A DNA stretch of 9,857 bases from Saprospiraceae bacterium (GTDB lineage Bacteria; Bacteroidota; Bacteroidia; Chitinophagales; Saprospiraceae). The notes beneath the pieces were generated by a model. The model worked only from the letters and a program-made list of their open reading frames with translations, ran no database searches and was not told where the DNA came from. A program made the position numbers and the translations under genes. Positions 7,235-9,857 of this stretch are shown piece after piece. Location: positions 1 through 9,857 of the forward strand of contig CANETR010000035.1 of assembly GCA_947441325.1 (NCBI GenBank), written 5' to 3'. How positions within the stretch are numbered: the stretch's first letter is position 1; every line of letters starts with the position of its first letter.

Positions 7235-8410
7235 TTATTTGTCAAGACTAAATTTCAAAGGTTCTTTTTTGCACTGATAAGTTTTCAATTCTCTTGTAAT
7301 ATTCTTAAAATCATTTGATGCATCAATTTCGGCAAAGCTTTCATTCACATTATCGTGAATACAGATGAGACCTTGTTCATTTTTGAGCTTTTCATCTTTG
7401 ATGCCATCGTAAATAATATGTGGTACTTTTTTGCCGAATTTTAGTTTGAATCGGAACATTAGACCCATACGACCCTGCATCGTTGCCTGAATATTTTTTC
7501 TTTCGAAACGGTTATGGTGAATAGAAATATCGCTGGGGTAGGGGTAATAATCCGGGTCTTTGAAAGGACTTTCTGTAATATAATAGCTAATGATGCCAAC
7601 GCCCATGGTACGGTTGTTCTGAATTTTATTTTCAAAAACTTCCACATGATTTGTAGCAAGAATAATAACGCCAGTGCCTGGCGGGACTTTACCAACAATA
7701 TTACCTTTTGGAGCAAAGTTTTTGTAATTATTGTCGTGGACATAATTGTTAAAAACACGCACGTAGCCACCCTTTTTTTGAGGCAAATCGGGCATGTCGA
7801 AAACCAGTATGCCACCAGTATTATTCAGCGCCTCATTGTCAAATACATCAGCAAAGAGTGAATTTTCTATTTCTATACCGGCAACATTTTCGATGGCCTT
7901 ACATTTTGTTACTACAATTTTGCTTGACTGACCAACATAAATTCCCGCATCGCTGGCACCGCGTGCTACACAATTTTTGATAGTTACATTGGTACATTGC
8001 ACCGGATAAAAACCATAAGCCCCATTGGTTTTCTTAGGCTTTCCACTCCATCGGGTTGTCACACGGTCGAAAGTTATTCCTTCAACTTTTTGAGTTTTAA
8101 TGCAATCGCCTTTTGAATCTTCTACTGTTAAATCGCAAATGACAATATTTTTAGAATCGGTTACTTTAATGCCTTCGGCACCTGCGGTCTGACCCTTGAA
8201 GCTAAGAATGGTTTTATCCATTCCAGCGCCTTTTATAACTACATTTTGTTTTGAATCGAGCCAAAGGCTGCTGCTGAACGTAAATTTACCTGCTTCAATG
8301 AAAATGGTATCTCCCGACTCTGCAGCAATGAACTTGTTTTGCAGCTTTTTTTGAATATCGGCCTGTGCGAAAGTTTGTACACTGATAAATAAAAGAAAAA
8401 GGTATCTCAT
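7235..8410 (-). CDS. Secreted parallel beta-helix repeat protein (TIGR03805 type)
   Basis: This is a predicted secreted protein of 391 residues with a signal peptide, probably cleaved after TFAQA (residue 17). Residues about 20-60 carry the AAESGDTIFIEAGKF block typical of beta-helix starts. From about 55 to 305 the chain shows regular turns of strand-Asn/Asp-strand character. Examples are NVVIKGAG, NIVICDLTVEDS, NVTIKNCVARG, AGIYVGQSSKIVVTKC, AGIEIENS, GGILVFD and HVEVFENKIQNN. The tail (about 330-391) is less repetitive. The fold is shared with pectate lyases and carbohydrate-modifying enzymes, but I could not identify a catalytic set. The family is recognised by its constant association with the SO2930 diheme cytochrome encoded immediately downstream. 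The two likely form an operon expressed from the promoter at 8454-8484. Substrate and role are unknown. Confidence 0.87.
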   Translation of the reverse strand: MRYLFLLFISVQTFAQADIQKKLQNKFIAAESGDTIFIEAGKFTFSSSLWLDSKQNVVIKGAGMDKTILSFKGQTAGAEGIKVTDSKNIVICDLTVEDSKGDCIKTQKVEGITFDRVTTRWSGKPKKTNGAYGFYPVQCTNVTIKNCVARGASDAGIYVGQSSKIVVTKCKAIENVAGIEIENSLFADVFDNEALNNTGGILVFDMPDLPQKKGGYVRVFNNYVHDNNYKNFAPKGNIVGKVPPGTGVIILATNHVEVFENKIQNNRTMGVGIISYYITESPFKDPDYYPYPSDISIHHNRFERKNIQATMQGRMGLMFRFKLKFGKKVPHIIYDGIKDEKLKNEQGLICIHDNVNESFAEIDASNDFKNITRELKTYQCKKEPLKFSLDK

Positions 8411-8453
8411 TTTGTGTTTGATTAAGGTAAAACAGATTGGTTTTTCTCGAATT

Positions 8454-8484
8454 CAAAAATAGCTATTTATTGTTAAATTCCAAT
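8454..8484 (-). promoter_or_regulatory. Bacteroidota-type promoter for the beta-helix / cytochrome pair
   Basis: On the minus strand, ATTG (8481-8484) is separated by exactly 19 bases from TATTTTTG (8454-8461), a perfect TAnnTTTG match. This fits the -33/-7 arrangement TTTG-N19-TAnnTTTG with one mismatch. A start site around 8447 would leave a leader of about 36 bases before the ATG at 8410. It begins right after the terminator of the upstream gene, which supports a new transcription unit. Confidence 0.5.
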
Positions 8485-8515
8485 AAAAAAAGAAAGCCGC
8501 ATTATGCGGCTTTCT
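8484..8515 (-). terminator. Intrinsic terminator of the T9SS-secreted protein gene
   Basis: AGAAAGCCGCA (8491-8501) and TGCGGCTTTCT (8505-8515) are perfect 11-bp complements around a 3-base TTA loop. On the minus strand the hairpin runs directly into a T-tract (complement of 8485-8490). It begins 21 bases after the stop codon at 8537. Poly-T lies only on the minus-strand side, so orientation is clear. Confidence 0.9.
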
Positions 8516-8536
8516 GAAATTGTATTTTGTTATGGC

Positions 8537-9857
8537 TTAGTTTGTTTTAACAAAGGTTTTGCTCAATCTTTCTCCATTTGGTGAAATGACAGAAAAATGA
8601 TACATGCCTGCAGGAAGTTCTTCAACACTGATGCTGTTGATTCCTTTCTCAAGATTACCTGTCCAGATAACGCGACCTGTAACATCGAAAGCCTGCGCTT
8701 TTATGATAGTTTGGTCTGTATTCACCTGAATATTCAGCGTGCTGTTTGCAGGGTTAGGGAACAGATTAAATCCAAATACTTCACTTGCATCTTCAAACTG
8801 TGCTGTTTCTTCCTTAGGTGTTACAACAGTTTCCAATTCGGCTTCGCGCAGCGTAGTGCTGCTAGTTGTAGCTCTAAGAGTGTAGCAGGCTGTAGAGGAG
8901 AAGGCGCCGTTGTAGCCAATTACTCTGATGTTGTAAGTGCCAACCGGTGCAGCATTGTAGGTTACTGTTTCAGAAGTAGTGCCACCGTTTGCTGAACTAT
9001 AAAGTAATGTGCCTGCACTATTGTATAGTCCAAGGTCATAATCGGCAGGGAGACCTGTAAGCGTCACTCTGATATTTCTTGCAGTGCTGGTATTGGTAAA
9101 CTTAAACCAGTCAATGTCAGTGCTAGTGCCAATTCTTGCAGTGATATTGGTATTTGCAGTGATGGTTCTTGCCGTAGCAAGTGTATTGTTCGACTCGTAA
9201 TTATCTGAGCAAGTTGTTGCAGCAAGTGTAGTAAAATTGGTACCGGCAACATAAGCGCTTGAAGATGCAGAGCAGTTTGTTCTTACCTGCCAGTTATAAA
9301 TAGTAGAGGCTGCAAGACCTGTTAATGTATAATTTGTTGCAGAAACGGTGTAAGATGTCCAGGTGGTCGCTGCTGAAGTTTTTACTTGTAAGGTGTAGCT
9401 GGCTGCGCCTGTTGCTGCAGTCCATGAAAGTGTAGCACCTGAAGTGGTAACCGCAGTAGCAATAAGAGCGGTAGGGGCACTGCAGGTTGTAGTAGTTGAT
9501 GTTGTAAGGTTTACTGTATAGTCTTCAACTTCACCGTAATTTAAAACAGTACATGGTCCGCTTATCGCAGCATCACTCATGACAATGCGCATTCTGGTAG
9601 TACCAGTGATTGCAGTAGTCGGAACAGTGAAAGTGCCATTTACAGCAGCAGATACAGCTGCAGAGGTAAATACGTTTTCGCCAGCATCGGCAAAATCTTT
9701 ATCACCATTATAATCGATATAAACTTTGAAATATTCACTGTAAACCGACCCGGCATAGCCCGGAGTCAATGTAATGGTTGATGATGCACCTTTAGTAAGG
9801 TTAGTACTGGTAGTTGTAAAATTACCGTAACCACCTGTGCTTGCAGTAGTGGTATTA
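8537..9857 (-). CDS. C-terminal part of a T9SS-secreted modular protein (GEVED, FN3, PPC, sorting domain)
   Basis: The reading frame is open to the right edge, so the N-terminus is missing; 439 residues are visible. From the window edge inward, a GEVED-type domain (about 9856-9506) has a YIDYNGDKDFADAGE segment and ends in NYGEVEDYTVNL. A fibronectin type III domain follows (about 9484-9224), running from CSAPTALIATAV through LTGLAASTIYNWQVRT. A PPC (pre-peptidase C-terminal) domain follows (about 9214-8864), with DIDWFKF and LPADYDLGLYN. A short acidic linker leads to a type A T9SS sorting domain (about 8767-8540), with FNLFPNPANSTLNIQ, an AFDVTGRVIW block and AGMYHFSV. The sorting domain predicts export across the outer membrane by the PorSS/T9SS and attachment or release at the surface. 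The PPC domain is often found in secreted peptidases, so the missing N-terminus may be a protease, but nothing here proves it. It is very rich in Thr, Ser and Ala. A TTG at 9769 is an internal leucine codon, not the start. Confidence 0.9.
   Translation of the reverse strand, partial: NTTTASTGGYGNFTTTSTNLTKGASSTITLTPGYAGSVYSEYFKVYIDYNGDKDFADAGENVFTSAAVSAAVNGTFTVPTTAITGTTRMRIVMSDAAISGPCTVLNYGEVEDYTVNLTTSTTTTCSAPTALIATAVTTSGATLSWTAATGAASYTLQVKTSAATTWTSYTVSATNYTLTGLAASTIYNWQVRTNCSASSSAYVAGTNFTTLAATTCSDNYESNNTLATARTITANTNITARIGTSTDIDWFKFTNTSTARNIRVTLTGLPADYDLGLYNSAGTLLYSSANGGTTSETVTYNAAPVGTYNIRVIGYNGAFSSTACYTLRATTSSTTLREAELETVVTPKEETAQFEDASEVFGFNLFPNPANSTLNIQVNTDQTIIKAQAFDVTGRVIWTGNLEKGINSISVEELPAGMYHFSVISPNGERLSKTFVKTN

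Noticed and set aside
7459..7861. Open frames of 118 and 115 codons overlapping the beta-helix gene
   Set aside because: Both are shadows of the beta-helix repeats. Neither encodes a recognisable domain, and the real frame has a signal peptide and regular repeat turns.
8597..8995. 132-codon open frame on the plus strand
   Set aside because: It lies fully inside, and opposite to, the well-supported T9SS protein gene. The product is Cys/Ser-rich with no recognisable features.
8864..9500. Repeat-like Thr/Ser/Ala-rich DNA that might be a tandem repeat array
   Set aside because: The similarity comes from amino-acid composition of beta-sandwich domains. No unit recurs with a fixed period.
9767..9769. 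Start codon of the T9SS protein at 9769
   Set aside because: The codon is TTG inside the GEVED domain. The frame stays open with matching domain sequence to base 9857, so the true start is outside.

Overview
The window reads as chromosomal DNA of a member of the Bacteroidota. Three signs agree: a MurF-alanine racemase fusion, which is characteristic of that phylum; a secreted modular protein ending in a type IX secretion (T9SS) sorting domain; and several upstream copies of the phylum's TAnnTTTG -7 promoter element with no clear Shine-Dalgarno sequences. The DNA is AT-rich with short intergenic gaps. I see no tRNA, rRNA, CRISPR array, transposase or phage gene, and I cannot place the organism below phylum level.

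Left part (1-3621): a PlsC-like lysophospholipid acyltransferase leaves the window on the minus strand. Its leader carries a perfect 8-bp inverted repeat. Divergent from it is a 146-residue protein that I do not recognise (702-1142, plus). Convergent with that protein is the 816-residue murF-alr fusion (minus), which makes D-alanine and adds D-Ala-D-Ala to the peptidoglycan precursor.

Middle (3622-6099): divergent from murF-alr across 154 bp is a predicted lipoprotein with an intact M15 zinc-peptidase site, likely acting on D-amino-acid or D-Ala-containing peptidoglycan peptides. Its stop codon overlaps that of a convergent, membrane-anchored M20-fold protein. That protein has lost most metal ligands and the catalytic glutamate and is probably a pseudo-enzyme. 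It is the most unusual item in the window.

Right part (6100-9857): on the minus strand, a secreted parallel beta-helix protein lies just upstream of a diheme c-type cytochrome. These two families are known to occur as neighbours, and their joint function is not established. A strong intrinsic terminator separates them from the C-terminal part of a large secreted protein (GEVED, fibronectin III, PPC and T9SS sorting domains), which enters from beyond the right edge.

Most of the products are predicted to be exported or membrane-associated, so the window is mainly cell-envelope and surface functions. No defence or mobile system was found.
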